From contig JAUVXF010000007.1 of assembly GCA_030603695.1 (NCBI GenBank), positions 62,001-126,000 of the forward strand: DNA of 64,000 nucleotides, written 5' to 3'. Both the position numbers and the translations under genes were made by a program. This document shows positions 42,157-50,631 of the stretch, piece by piece. Origin of the DNA: Natronohydrobacter sp. GTDB taxonomy: Bacteria > Pseudomonadota > Alphaproteobacteria > Rhodobacterales > Rhodobacteraceae. Position 1 is the stretch's first letter, and every line of letters starts with the position of its first letter. The notes beneath the pieces are model-generated. The model was not told the origin of the DNA and made no database searches. It saw only the letters and a program-made list of their open reading frames with translations.

Positions 42157-44675
42157 GGCAGACATTCCACGGTTTCTATACTGCGCTGTTGATCACTGCT
42201 TGGCGTGAAAGTAAATCGGGATGTGCAACTCTCATTTCCCATGCGCACCAAAACGGTATTTGTTGCAGTTAATCGGGTAAACCATACAAGCCCATCATAC
42301 CCAATAATCGCCTCCTCTGCGCCCCCGTTCAAAATGGCCTGCGATCCCACCTCGACAAAGCTGCCATCAGCGTGGCGTAGTTCCAACAACGCAGCGCGCC
42401 CGGTTTCTATGCCGAAATTGACGGTTACACCCGAATTCAGCGCCGGAACGACATCGCGCGAACTGGCGGCGATCCCCGCATCCAGCGGCAGATCATCAGG
42501 GATAACGATCGAAATACGATTGCGCTGATAGGACTGAAGCCCAGATACCAGCGCGCGGCCCGATCCACCTGTCTTTGTCACTGGGCGGTTCTGAAGGTTT
42601 ATAAGCACGCCTGGCATTCCAACATTAACCACGGCGAACGCGTCCGCGATCTCTGGTGCTGCAAAAACGCCACCACCTGCGGCGACAAATGCCCCGCTGA
42701 AGCTGGCTTGCGCCCCCAGTTTGCCCCTGTTTTCACGGGCAATCAGCTCTGCCCGGCCAAAAGCCATATTCTTTGTCAGCCGCAGATCAGCAACCCGATC
42801 CGCGCCTGTTCCCTCCATCCTCAGAGCGTAGCCAACAGCCCCGATCTGGCTGCCCATCGGGCGAGACAGGCCTATTGACGGATTCGGTTTACCTCTCTGG
42901 CTGCGCGCGGCATTGGCAGAGGCGATATGACCACCGCCAAGCGGCATTGAGAACGAGGCCGAGACACCAAAACCTTCGGCCAGCCCGAAAGCACGGAAAC
43001 CATTTACCTGAAGGTGGGCGCCACGCTTGCCCAGCCGGTGAGAATAAGAGGCCGATAGGATTCTGTCGCGTGTCTCGCCGCGCAAACTGTTGATATAGCT
43101 TAAACCCAAGCTGCCTTCGGTTCCACCAATGCGGGGAAGCCCGATGCTGATAACATCCAGCGCATCACTTGGACGCAGCGCGGCAAATTGATCTTCAGTT
43201 GCACCTTCGCCCAAGGCCGCGACCCCGCCGATATAGGCCAGATCACGGAAATCCCCAAATGTTCTGCGGCTCGACATGTTCAGGTTAACCATGCCTACGG
43301 TGGTGCGCAAACCGGCCTGAACGAATGCCCCTTTTACCCCCGCATTCGTGCTGCCACCAGCCGCAAGACTTACTTCCGCGCGATCAAACAAGATAGCGCT
43401 CAGCCCATGCCCAAAGGCCAACAACTCCCTGTTGCCTTCAATATGTCCCTCCAGTGTCAGCGCATCGGTTACTCCGTAGCGCAGGCTCAAAGCGCCGGAA
43501 GTTGTCGTGTCATAGCTAAAGTTCTCGACACCGAACGCCCGTCGCGAACGGCCAATCTGAAGCGCGAAATCAAGCGTCCCGGCGCGGATGAGATTTTGCG
43601 AGGCGAAGAACGGCAGTTGCACAACACGTTCGATTCCGGCCTCATCGCGGATTACAATTTCAGCCTCGCCGCTGGATGTGACAAAAGGCAAATCTGTCAG
43701 CACAAAGGGGCCGGGTTCCACCTGCCCGGAGAATGCGCGTATCCCGCCAACAAATACATCGACACTGGATGGAACTGCCGCTGTCCCGGAAAAAGATAGC
43801 GGCGGAGATGTCACAATATTCTCGCCCAGCGAAAAATCCCGACGAAGCTGAATCCCCCCCATCCGCACAGGCCGTGCCCAAGGCAAACTGCTGGAAACAA
43901 AATCTCCCACCGTCACGGTTACCAGCCGTTCCGGCATCGCCACCGTGAAAGATGTCTCGAACCGGCGAAACTGTTTGCGGTTTTCACCCGCTTTCGCAAA
44001 GCTCAGCCCCACATTGTTTTTTAGCACGCCCATCGGTGTAAATATGCGCCCGTCCAGCGCCAGATAGCCATTTCCCAAATCGGGGCCAGCGCCGAATAGA
44101 TCGTCACCCAAATCGGCGGTCAGACGATAATTCAGCACAAGGCCAAATCCCGTTTGCACCTCTGGCAAGTCCCTGCGTGGACGTGCCCCGATTATTCTGG
44201 GCATCATTGCTTCAGGTATGGCCGCAACCACCAACGCCTGACGCAAGACATCATAGCGCGCGGAAATACCCGGTATCTGGTCAAGTCGTGTTCGTCCGCG
44301 AAAGCCAGCAGGGGGCCGGATACCTGCTTCGCGCAGATCGTTTGAATCCATCCAGAGATGCCCGGTATCAAAATCAAACTCGACATCGAAGGACTTGCCA
44401 TTAGAACGCCCGTTGATCTCGACAATCAGAAACAGCAGATTGCGCATGTCCTGATCGGAAACAAAGCCGGGCCTGGCAAGGGCTGGTCGTGCCGTGGCAA
44501 ATTCAGTTGCCGGGCCAAGGATGGCACCAAGATCATTGGAAAAGCCGTTGCTTGTCTGTGCAAAACTGCCGCTTGGGGCGCACAGGCAAACCCAAATTAC
44601 CGCGCCCTTGATCGCGGCGCCTAGCCGAGTGTGTCGGTAGGCTCGATCGTTGGGGCTAGAAAGCGTGCGCTTCAT
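42153..44675 (-). CDS. Outer-membrane usher of an SCPU-type chaperone-usher pilus
   Basis: An 840-residue usher with signal peptide, N-terminal periplasmic domain (EINGRSNGKSFDVEFDFDTG), a beta-barrel with plug (GSTNAGVKGAFVQAGLRTTVG and FSMPLGGGHIASANAARSQ), and C-terminal domains ending FTPSSDQQRSIETVECLP. Length is normal for FimD/PapC ushers and the frame has no interruption. Its role is to accept chaperone-subunit complexes and pass the subunits across the outer membrane. It starts 10 bp after the truncated chaperone stop, so translation is closely coupled. Confidence 0.92.
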   Translation of the reverse strand: MKRTLSSPNDRAYRHTRLGAAIKGAVIWVCLCAPSGSFAQTSNGFSNDLGAILGPATEFATARPALARPGFVSDQDMRNLLFLIVEINGRSNGKSFDVEFDFDTGHLWMDSNDLREAGIRPPAGFRGRTRLDQIPGISARYDVLRQALVVAAIPEAMMPRIIGARPRRDLPEVQTGFGLVLNYRLTADLGDDLFGAGPDLGNGYLALDGRIFTPMGVLKNNVGLSFAKAGENRKQFRRFETSFTVAMPERLVTVTVGDFVSSSLPWARPVRMGGIQLRRDFSLGENIVTSPPLSFSGTAAVPSSVDVFVGGIRAFSGQVEPGPFVLTDLPFVTSSGEAEIVIRDEAGIERVVQLPFFASQNLIRAGTLDFALQIGRSRRAFGVENFSYDTTTSGALSLRYGVTDALTLEGHIEGNRELLAFGHGLSAILFDRAEVSLAAGGSTNAGVKGAFVQAGLRTTVGMVNLNMSSRRTFGDFRDLAYIGGVAALGEGATEDQFAALRPSDALDVISIGLPRIGGTEGSLGLSYINSLRGETRDRILSASYSHRLGKRGAHLQVNGFRAFGLAEGFGVSASFSMPLGGGHIASANAARSQRGKPNPSIGLSRPMGSQIGAVGYALRMEGTGADRVADLRLTKNMAFGRAELIARENRGKLGAQASFSGAFVAAGGGVFAAPEIADAFAVVNVGMPGVLINLQNRPVTKTGGSGRALVSGLQSYQRNRISIVIPDDLPLDAGIAASSRDVVPALNSGVTVNFGIETGRAALLELRHADGSFVEVGSQAILNGGAEEAIIGYDGLVWFTRLTATNTVLVRMGNESCTSRFTFTPSSDQQRSIETVECLP

Positions 44676-44685
44676 TCAGGTGCTC

Positions 44686-45135
44686 TCAGCCGCCACTTTG
44701 CCCAACAAAGCACAGAGGCAAAGAGTGTCGCAGCGCAAGGCCGACACTGTTTCGCTGCGCGCCAAGTTTGGGCAATTGATCGATGACGATTCTGTAACAC
44801 TCGCGCCCCCGCACCGGCGTTGTCGCCGTGCGCACGATCCGAAGGGTTATTTCTTCGCCTCCTTGCAAGGTCGCGGCTGGCGGGCTGATGACAACATCAC
44901 GCGTAAGCGAATATTGATCGCTGCCACCGTTACGAACCCAGCGCACAATTCTAAATTGTAGTGGTAAACTGCCCCGGCCATCTGCACGCACTGTCATTGT
45001 TGTGCTGTTGGCAGGGGCAGCTATGTTCTGTCCGATTGGCGAAAATGTCAGTCCATCCGCCTGCGCTGTTGGTGATGAAAGCGAAACAACAAAAACCAAC
45101 CCCATCGCATGGATGAGATACCAAACACATCGCAT
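44686..45135 (-). CDS. Pilus chaperone, truncated to its N-terminal domain
   Basis: A 149-residue protein with signal peptide ending AQADG. The N-terminal PapD-like Ig domain is recognisable: LTFSPIGQNIAAPANSTTMT, LPLQFRIVRWVRNGG and the linker-region YRIVIDQLPKL. The usual G1 strand is then approximated by LALRHSLPLCFVGQSGG and the frame stops. Complete chaperones are about 230-250 residues with a second Ig domain. Here only 10 bp separate the stop from the usher ATG, so about 90 residues were deleted rather than shifted out of frame. The missing C-terminal domain and disrupted G1 strand should abolish donor-strand complementation. The operon may be non-functional, or use a chaperone encoded elsewhere. 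Confidence 0.8.
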   Translation of the reverse strand: MRCVWYLIHAMGLVFVVSLSSPTAQADGLTFSPIGQNIAAPANSTTMTVRADGRGSLPLQFRIVRWVRNGGSDQYSLTRDVVISPPAATLQGGEEITLRIVRTATTPVRGRECYRIVIDQLPKLGAQRNSVGLALRHSLPLCFVGQSGG

Positions 45136-45170
45136 TTTGTCTGGCCTTTTCTCTAGAGATGGCCTGATGT

Positions 45171-45707
45171 TCAGGGCGCTACGAAGATTGTATTATATGC
45201 CAGCGTTACCGTGACAGTATCGTCATAGGCGCCCACCTCATAAGCAGTGCTGTTTACAACTGCGCCCGAGATGTTCACGTTGTAGGTCTGGCCATTGTTC
45301 AATGATGCTGCATTGGTTGCCGCGCCAATGCCAATCAGGCTTCCGCTGGCCGAAATCGTGTAAGGCACGAAGGCGTTGCTGCCAGCTTCGAGGTTTTTCA
45401 TGCGCCGGACACCACTATCCGGGTTCAATCCGCCATCGAACTGGAGGGCTACAGAAACTTCGCCAGGATTGGCTGATGTGCAGGTGACATCGATTTCTGT
45501 CGAGGCGGTTGTTGTCGCAGTGGAAGACAGGGTTCCGAAAGCGAGATCACTGATCGCATCGATGGAGCAACTGCGTGCAACAGTGGCTGTGACCCGCATA
45601 TCCGCTGTTGCTGTTGCAGTTTGGCCGAAAGCGCCGTTTGCAGCAAGAATTGTAGCAACAATGGCGGTGAACCGGAAGGTAGCAGAGGTGGTAGAGATGG
45701 TAGGCAT
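45171..45707 (-). CDS. SCPU-domain pilin subunit
   Basis: A 178-residue exported protein with signal peptide MPTISTTSATFRFTAIVATI ending AAFGQ. One SCPU domain follows: VARSCSIDAISDLAFGTLSS, then the paired Cys in DVTCTSANPG. The C-terminal strand reads YDDTVTVTLAYNTIF. As the single-domain protein at the operon start it is most likely the major pilin. The truncated chaperone begins 35 bp downstream. A strongly AT-rich stretch precedes the gene and would contain the operon promoter. Confidence 0.88.
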   Translation of the reverse strand: MPTISTTSATFRFTAIVATILAANGAFGQTATATADMRVTATVARSCSIDAISDLAFGTLSSTATTTASTEIDVTCTSANPGEVSVALQFDGGLNPDSGVRRMKNLEAGSNAFVPYTISASGSLIGIGAATNAASLNNGQTYNVNISGAVVNSTAYEVGAYDDTVTVTLAYNTIFVAP

Positions 45708-45962
45708 GATGGAGAAACCCTAGGAAGTTAAGCCCAAGCCGGGCTTGCAGGCAACATCCGAACATACGATGTTGAGTAAGAAATCCTTCAGATTAAATAT
45801 ATATTCAATTTATATTAATTGCATGCAAATCTAACTTTGTTTCATTTTTCCTCATAAGGCTTTCAACTTTCTTGATCGCCTTTTTGATGTCAAAAAACAC
45901 AGTGAAACCCGCGCAATCCAACATAATCGACTGTCCGATAAGCTAGGGTGGCGGCCTTGCAT
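45708..45962. other. AT-rich leader region of the pilus operon, no gene
   Basis: About 255 bp with no ORF of substance. The stretch 45780-45900 is unusually AT-rich for this genome (long runs such as TTAAATATATATTCAATTTA). On the minus strand TTGCAT-N17-AATATA near 45825-45800 is a possible housekeeping-type promoter for the pilus operon, and TTGACA-like sequence occurs near 45895. These promoter guesses are weak. Confidence 0.4.
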
Positions 45963-46319
45963 TTAGGCGCTAAGCCAATGAAAATATTGCACCATAGCCA
46001 GAGCCAACGTGCCCCGCGTCTGGTAGGGCCTGTGCTGCAAGCCACGCATGATCTGATCTGTGCCGCCCATCACATCAGCGCCAAAGCGTATTTCTGACAT
46101 ATTGCTGAATGCAACACGCGCGCAGGCAAGCTGTGCTCTGCTTCATGCAAGCAGTTCGTCGCGTTGCGCCCGTGCCCCCTCAGCATTGAATGATGGGTCA
46201 TCTTCCATGTCATATAGCCGCTTGTCCCAAGCGCGTGTGATTCGCTTCGTGCTGACATCTGCGCCGTGACGTTTTGACAATGCAGGGTGATTTCTGCGCG
46301 GCATTTGAACCATTATCAT
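45963..46319 (-). pseudogene. Possible decayed gene with in-frame stop
   Basis: On the minus strand one frame reads MIMVQMPRRNHPALSKRHGA and on through ITRAWDKRLYDMEDDPSFNA to DELLA, then TGA. It continues in the same frame through ARVAFSNMSEIRFGADVMGG and LALAMVQYFHWLSA to the final stop. The RLYDMEDDP segment resembles the C-terminal part of sulfatase-type enzymes, but this is a weak likeness and I am not certain. The two halves sharing a frame across one stop suggest decay. Alternatively the first 56-58 codons are a small intact gene. Confidence 0.35.
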
Positions 46320-46463
46320 TCACAATCTGTCAGGTGAGGCAGGCTTCAAATTCGTGCACAGCAGCTAGTTCCCCCCTAGCCCCCACCCAATCCGCAAAGG
46401 CTGAAACGCTTTCAAGATTGGCCATCCGCCATTTACATCATCACTGCACATGGTGTTAACGCC

Positions 46464-46874
46464 ATGCGCGGCAGAGCAAGGCCCGAATTTCCGCCGATCT
46501 GTCGCTCTTGTGCTGCATGGCGGCGTAAGGATGACGGCAGGCTGGGCTGCCTTATGGGAGGGCTGCGCGGGGGGATTGAGGGGTTTTCGGCGGCGGAACT
46601 GGCCTTTGTCACATCGGCATATTTTCTTGGCTTGCTGTCGGGCGCGCGGATTACGCCCGCCATGATCCGCAGTATGGCCCATCTGCGGATCTTTGCCGCA
46701 ACCGCAGTTTTTGCCGCCTATCGCATGACCCGGCGCGCGGGTATTCCGGCTTCGGAAACCGAAAGCTATCTGGGCATTCTGCCCACCACATCGCCTGTGG
46801 CCGCAGAAGCCGCGACCGCATGGTCTGCCGAACAGGCAGAGGCAGAGCGCGACACAAATGACGCGCCGCATTGA
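46464..46874 (+). pseudogene. MFS transporter remnant, N- and C-terminal ends fused by internal deletion
   Basis: The translated product contains the first two-helix region of an MFS transporter of the kind common in Rhodobacterales (GLRGGIEGFSAAELAFVTSA, then SGARITPAMIRSMAHLRIF). It jumps directly to a typical C-terminal tail (YRMTRRAGIPASETESYLG and TTSPVAAEAA). A whole protein would be around 400 residues, so some 270 residues are missing between LRIFAATA and VFAAYRM. The first helix also looks frameshifted: the expected hydrophobic start is scrambled across frames near 46450-46560. The gene is dead as a transporter. It is close to the decayed ORF, marking a degenerate stretch beside the pilus operon. 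Confidence 0.75.
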
Positions 46875-46928
46875 CACTGCGCCGCGCCGCCTCAGATCAC
46901 GCGGGAACAAAACACAAAAAGGCAGGCC

Positions 46929-47141
46929 ATGCCCATTCCCGATTTTGACCGCGCAACACTTAGCGAAATCATAGAACTGGCGCTTAGCGATCATGCCAGT
47001 TTTGAAACCATCCGCGCCCAGCATGGGCTTGGGGCAGATGATGTGCGCGCCCTGATGCGGGCAGAGTTGAAACCGGGCAGCTACCGCGCATGGCGCAAAC
47101 GCGTGCGCCAGTTTTCAGCCCGGCGCGCGGTTTACAAATGA
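46929..47141 (+). CDS. TIGR03643/DUF2805 family small protein
   Basis: A 70-residue basic protein. The helix-turn-helix-like pattern LSEIIELALSDHASFETIRA, then LGADDVRALMRAELKPGSYR and AWRKRVRQFSARRAVYK match the TIGR03643 family. Function is unknown. A nucleic-acid contact is plausible from the basic tail. The stop overlaps the next start by ATGA, so it is translated with the flavin-binding protein that follows. Confidence 0.82.
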   Translation: MPIPDFDRATLSEIIELALSDHASFETIRAQHGLGADDVRALMRAELKPGSYRAWRKRVRQFSARRAVYK

Positions 47142-47707
47142 ACGCGCCCGCCCTGCCCTGGGCCTTGCACCTTCACAGCCTGCATGCGGCGGCATGGCAG
47201 CACTTGGCGCGCGGCGTGCATGATCGCCACGCCCCGGCCCGGCACCCGACATTGGCAACCGTCACGCCAGATGGCCGCCCAGCGCTGCGCACAGTCGTTT
47301 TGCGCAGCGCAGACAAGGCAAGCGGGATGCTGGAAATCCATACTGATCTGAATTCCGCCAAAGTAGCGCAATTGCGCGCAAACCCGGCCGCCGCGCTGCA
47401 TATCTGGGATGCGCGCACGCATCTGCAAATGCGCCTGCGGGCCAGCGCCACGCTGCATCACGGGCCAGAGGTCGCGCAGACATGGGCGCGCGTGCCAGAG
47501 GCCGCGCGCCAAAGCTATGGCATCCAGCCAGCCCCCGGCCAGCCAATCCCAGAGGGGCTGGCCTATCACAAGCACCCCGATCCGGCGGCCTTTGCCGTAC
47601 TGCGCCTTTGGCTGACAGAGATGGATATCCTGCATCTTGGCCCGGAACATCGGCGCGCGCGGTTTACACAGGCAACAAATTGGGCAGGCGAATGGCTTGC
47701 ACCCTGA
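47138..47707 (+). CDS. Pyridoxamine-5'-phosphate-oxidase-like FMN-binding protein
   Basis: A 189-residue split-barrel flavoprotein of the PNPOx-like family. TLATVTPDGRPALRTVVLRS (about 37-56) is the FMN-phosphate-binding strand. KVAQLRANPAAALHIWDART and MRLRASATLHHGPE correspond to the second FMN-binding block. TQATNWAGEWLAP is the C-terminal PNPOx-like end. It is shorter than true PdxH and its C-terminus differs, so a role in pyridoxal phosphate synthesis is not certain. ATG 47138 overlaps the TIGR03643 gene by 4 nt. Confidence 0.82.
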   Translation: MNAPALPWALHLHSLHAAAWQHLARGVHDRHAPARHPTLATVTPDGRPALRTVVLRSADKASGMLEIHTDLNSAKVAQLRANPAAALHIWDARTHLQMRLRASATLHHGPEVAQTWARVPEAARQSYGIQPAPGQPIPEGLAYHKHPDPAAFAVLRLWLTEMDILHLGPEHRRARFTQATNWAGEWLAP

Positions 47708-47926
47708 TTTGCGCGGAATTCCGGCAACTGCCTGCCCATAGAACAGGGCTTTTGCAGCGATTTGCACAGTAATCACGCAAAACGCGCGCAGCGGCGGCCA
47801 TTCCGCGCCATGGGCGATTCACATTCGTTTCAAAATATGTTTTAAAGCACGCATACCCGATTTCACGCGTCACAGATTTCCCCAAAAAGCGCTGACAACC
47901 GCGCACCAACACAGGCAGGCACCACC

Positions 47927-48397
47927 ATGAGCAATATTCGCGCCGCAGTTCTCGCACTGCTTTGTTTCTCATTTCCTGCTGCGGCAGAATCGCCCCGCGT
48001 GATCGGCAGCTTGGGCCAGCAGATTGACCTCAGCAGCACCGAAGCATATTTGCGCTACCTCGGCAGCCCGGTTTTCTGGAAATTCCAGCCGGTGCTTGGG
48101 GTATCGGGCACGGCAAACGGCTCTGGCTGGGCAGGTGTCGGGGCGGCAACCACATGGCGGCTGCACGATGCCGGGGTGTTCTTGCGCACCAGCACAATGG
48201 TAGGGGTGCAGCGGCGCGGCTCTGGCCCCAATCTGGGCGGGCCAATCCAGTTCCGCTCGGCACTTGATCTGGGTGTGCAGCGCCCAAGCGGCGTAGAGTA
48301 TGGGGTTGGGGCGGATCACCGCTCCAATGCTGGGCTGTATAAGCCCAACCCCGGCCTGAACAGTGTGTATCTGTTTGCCTCTATACCGTTGGAATAG
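47927..48397 (+). CDS. PagL-like acyloxyacyl hydrolase (lipid A deacylase)
   Basis: A 156-residue outer-membrane protein with signal peptide MSNIRAAVLALLCFSFPAAA. The C-terminal active-site signature YGVGADHRSNAGLYKPNPGL matches the PagL HxSNA motif (His-x-Ser of the catalytic triad), and the protein ends in an aromatic beta-barrel-type strand (YLFASIPLE). PagL removes the 3-O acyl chain of lipid A at the cell surface. Length is near that of PagL (about 150 mature residues). No neighbours relate to lipid A. Confidence 0.78.
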   Translation: MSNIRAAVLALLCFSFPAAAESPRVIGSLGQQIDLSSTEAYLRYLGSPVFWKFQPVLGVSGTANGSGWAGVGAATTWRLHDAGVFLRTSTMVGVQRRGSGPNLGGPIQFRSALDLGVQRPSGVEYGVGADHRSNAGLYKPNPGLNSVYLFASIPLE

Positions 48398-48404
48398 CGC
48401 GGCC

Positions 48405-49337
48405 TTACGCCCCCGCCAGTTCCAGCAAGAGCGCGGCGTGATCACTGGCATGGGGGCGATGTGCCCCCACATCGGCCAGACGCTGCACCCCGGCGCGCGT
48501 GGCCGCCCTGTCCAACCCTGCGCGCAAGGCTTGCGGCACAGTCTCTGGCCAGCGCTGCGCCAGCGCAGGCGCCGCCAGCAGCGCATCGGGGCAGGCATAG
48601 TGCCCGCTTTCGGCATCATAAAATGTCCAGCGCTCGGCTTGCGGCATACGCGCAATCAGATCAACCGAAAAGGGCGGCATAAGTGGGGCAATCGCGGCGC
48701 TCTCGCCCGTGGCGCCAACTGGCTCGTTGAGATCGCCCAAGACCAGCCATAGCGCGGCCCGATCACGCTGCACCAGCCCCTCTACCAGCTTGCGCACGGC
48801 CAAAGCCTCTGCCCGGCGTATGGGCCAGGCCCGCGCGGCATCGGGCGAGGGTGCCTTGAAATGGCACAAAAACAGATGCAGCCCACCCACGCGGAATGCC
48901 AGACAATCCCGCCGGAAAAGCGGCCTGCCCCGCTGCAAACCCGGCAGCGCAGGCAAGCCCAGATCATCCGGCGTCAGCCGCGCATGGCTTTGAACTTCTT
49001 GCAACGGGCGGCGGCTCAGCACCGCCAGATCGCGCCCTCCGCCATCATTTCCCGGCAAACATATCCTGTGCGGATACCCCCCCGCCCCGGCATGGCGCAT
49101 CAGATGATCATGGAAGAAATCCAGTGTTTCCAGATCAAACACTTCCTGCAGGCAGATCACATCCGCATCGGCCTGCGCCAGAATGGCACTGGTCAAGCGC
49201 CGATCCGCCAAATCCAGCGCCGTAGCCGCGCGCTCTGTATCTTGCGCCATATCCCCATCGCGCGCCCCATCCAGCCGCACCCGCCCGGCCACGCGGCGCA
49301 GGCGCAGGTTCTGGACATTGAAGGTGACAATCCGCAT
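48405..49337 (-). CDS. Endonuclease/exonuclease/phosphatase family protein
   Basis: A 310-residue EEP-fold hydrolase. The N-terminal metal and catalytic residues are in MRIVTFNVQNLRLRR and DADVICLQEVFDLETLDF (Glu in QEV). LWLVLGDLNEPVG holds the central GDxN motif, and the C-terminal SDHAALLLEL carries the SDH motif with the general base. No signal peptide. Substrate could be nucleic acid, phospholipid or another phosphodiester. Start ATG 49337 rather than 49367 because the family begins at the MRIVTFNVQ strand. It is followed in the opposite direction by the PagL-like gene (convergent, 7 bp). Confidence 0.87.
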   Translation of the reverse strand: MRIVTFNVQNLRLRRVAGRVRLDGARDGDMAQDTERAATALDLADRRLTSAILAQADADVICLQEVFDLETLDFFHDHLMRHAGAGGYPHRICLPGNDGGGRDLAVLSRRPLQEVQSHARLTPDDLGLPALPGLQRGRPLFRRDCLAFRVGGLHLFLCHFKAPSPDAARAWPIRRAEALAVRKLVEGLVQRDRAALWLVLGDLNEPVGATGESAAIAPLMPPFSVDLIARMPQAERWTFYDAESGHYACPDALLAAPALAQRWPETVPQALRAGLDRAATRAGVQRLADVGAHRPHASDHAALLLELAGA

Positions 49338-49393
49338 GCCGCCAAGGATGGGCGCGCCCCTGCCCACCCGTCAAGGAAAATGCGCCGAGCCCG

Positions 49394-49924
49394 CTAGGCG
49401 CGGCCTTGCAGATACTCCAGCATCACCTCGGCGCTCGATCGTTGCAAGGGCACGCCCGGCGGATTATCCCGCAAGCCCGGTTCGGCAAAAAGCTGCATGA
49501 TTTCGCCATCTTCAACCAGCATGGAATAGCGCCAACTGCGCAACCCCATCCCCTGGGATTGGCGCTGCACCAGCATCCCCATCTGGCGCGTGAAATCGCC
49601 ATTGCCATCAGGCAACATCTGCACTTTCACAATACCCAGCGCCTTGGCCCATTGAAACATGACAAAGGCATCATTCACTGCCAGACAGATCACCGCATCC
49701 ACCCCTTGGGCGATGATCTGGTCATGCAGGCGCTCATATCCCGGCACATGGCTTTCCGAACAGGCGGGCGTAAACGCACCGGGCAGCGCAAACAGCACCA
49801 CCCGCTTGCCCCCGAAAATATCACGCGTGTGCAGGTCTTTCCATTCATAGGGGTTCTCGCCGGCCAAAGCCTCATTGCGCTGGCGGGTGTGAAAGATGCA
49901 CTCTGGCACATGGCTAGGGGTCAT
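49394..49924 (-). CDS. Peroxiredoxin (Prx5 type)
   Basis: A 176-residue thiol peroxidase of the Prx5/AhpC-TSA group. PGAFTPACSESHVPGYERLH contains the peroxidatic Cys55 in the PxxxTxxC pattern (TPAC). The C-terminal SLxR-equivalent MGLRSWRYSMLVEDG is present. No glutaredoxin domain is fused and only one other Cys is seen (AVICLAVND), so reduction may need glutathione/glutaredoxin. It lies 56 bp upstream of the EEP gene on the same strand. Confidence 0.92.
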   Translation of the reverse strand: MTPSHVPECIFHTRQRNEALAGENPYEWKDLHTRDIFGGKRVVLFALPGAFTPACSESHVPGYERLHDQIIAQGVDAVICLAVNDAFVMFQWAKALGIVKVQMLPDGNGDFTRQMGMLVQRQSQGMGLRSWRYSMLVEDGEIMQLFAEPGLRDNPPGVPLQRSSAEVMLEYLQGRA

Positions 49925-50057
49925 GTCGGGGGCCTTTCTGGCAGGGGCTGGGCAAAATCATCAAACCGACCAAACCCCAGAGCGTGCCAAAGTTCAAGCC
50001 AATGCGGCGGGGTCACATCTTTACCGTTTATTTACCAATCCCGCGCATCCTCGCGCC

Positions 50058-50351
50058 ATGCGCCTCTTTCCCATCCTCCTGCCCGCCCTCCTTTGCGCCT
50101 GCGATATGCCCTCGCCCCATCTGCGCGGCGGCGAACGGCTGGAAACCCAGATCGGCGGGCACCGCCTGACCATCTGGCGCAAGGGCAATGATGTGGAAAT
50201 CATCCGCCACGGCTATGCCCCGCGCGCAACCCAGACAGGGCTGCAAGCCCGAATGGTGGCCGCCACACAGGCCGCCACAGGGTGCAGCCTGCGCCCTGCC
50301 AGCATTGACGGCGATACAGGCGTTCTGCGCGCCCGCCTTGCCTGCGACTGA
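50058..50351 (+). CDS. Small lipoprotein of unknown function
   Basis: A 97-residue protein with a lipoprotein signal (MRLFPILLPALLCACDMPSP, lipobox LCAC). The mature domain is beta-rich (LTIWRKGNDVEIIRHG) and has two cysteines (TGCSLRPAS and the terminal LACD) likely forming a disulfide. I do not recognise the family. The 134 bp between this gene and the divergent peroxiredoxin would hold both promoters. Confidence 0.68.
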   Translation: MRLFPILLPALLCACDMPSPHLRGGERLETQIGGHRLTIWRKGNDVEIIRHGYAPRATQTGLQARMVAATQAATGCSLRPASIDGDTGVLRARLACD

Positions 50352-50439
50352 ATGCCCCGCACCACCTTGCGCCAGATCAAGGCGCAAGGTCCAATTGGCC
50401 TGTTACCTGCCCCCATTTCCACATCAAAGGGGGCAGCCC

Positions 50440-50622
50440 ATGACACGTTTGTTTTTGCTCATCTACTCTATCGCCGGCGTTACCTTCGCAGGGATCGGCG
50501 TTGTCGCCGCCCTCAGCATCGGCCAAGATACCCTGCACCCCATCCTGATATCGGCAGCGATTGGGGCATTGGTCGGTGTTGGCGCAAGCTGGATCATCGC
50601 GCGCAAACTGATAGCGGCCTAA
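50440..50622 (+). CDS. Small two-helix membrane protein (often mislabelled CTP synthetase)
   Basis: A 60-residue protein, nearly all hydrophobic: helix 1 FLLIYSIAGVTFAGIGVVAA and helix 2 LISAAIGALVGVGASWIIAR, ending in a basic KLIAA. Short proteins of this pattern in Rhodobacterales carry the database name CTP synthetase, but they have none of the catalytic motifs of PyrG, so the name should not be used. Start ATG 50440 follows a GGGGGC stretch. Function unknown. Confidence 0.72.
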   Translation: MTRLFLLIYSIAGVTFAGIGVVAALSIGQDTLHPILISAAIGALVGVGASWIIARKLIAA

Positions 50623-50631
50623 GGGCGGCGC

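Noticed and set aside
50440-50622. CTP synthetase label for the 60-residue membrane protein
   Set aside because: It has two membrane helices and none of the PyrG motifs, so the label is a database error seen in relatives.
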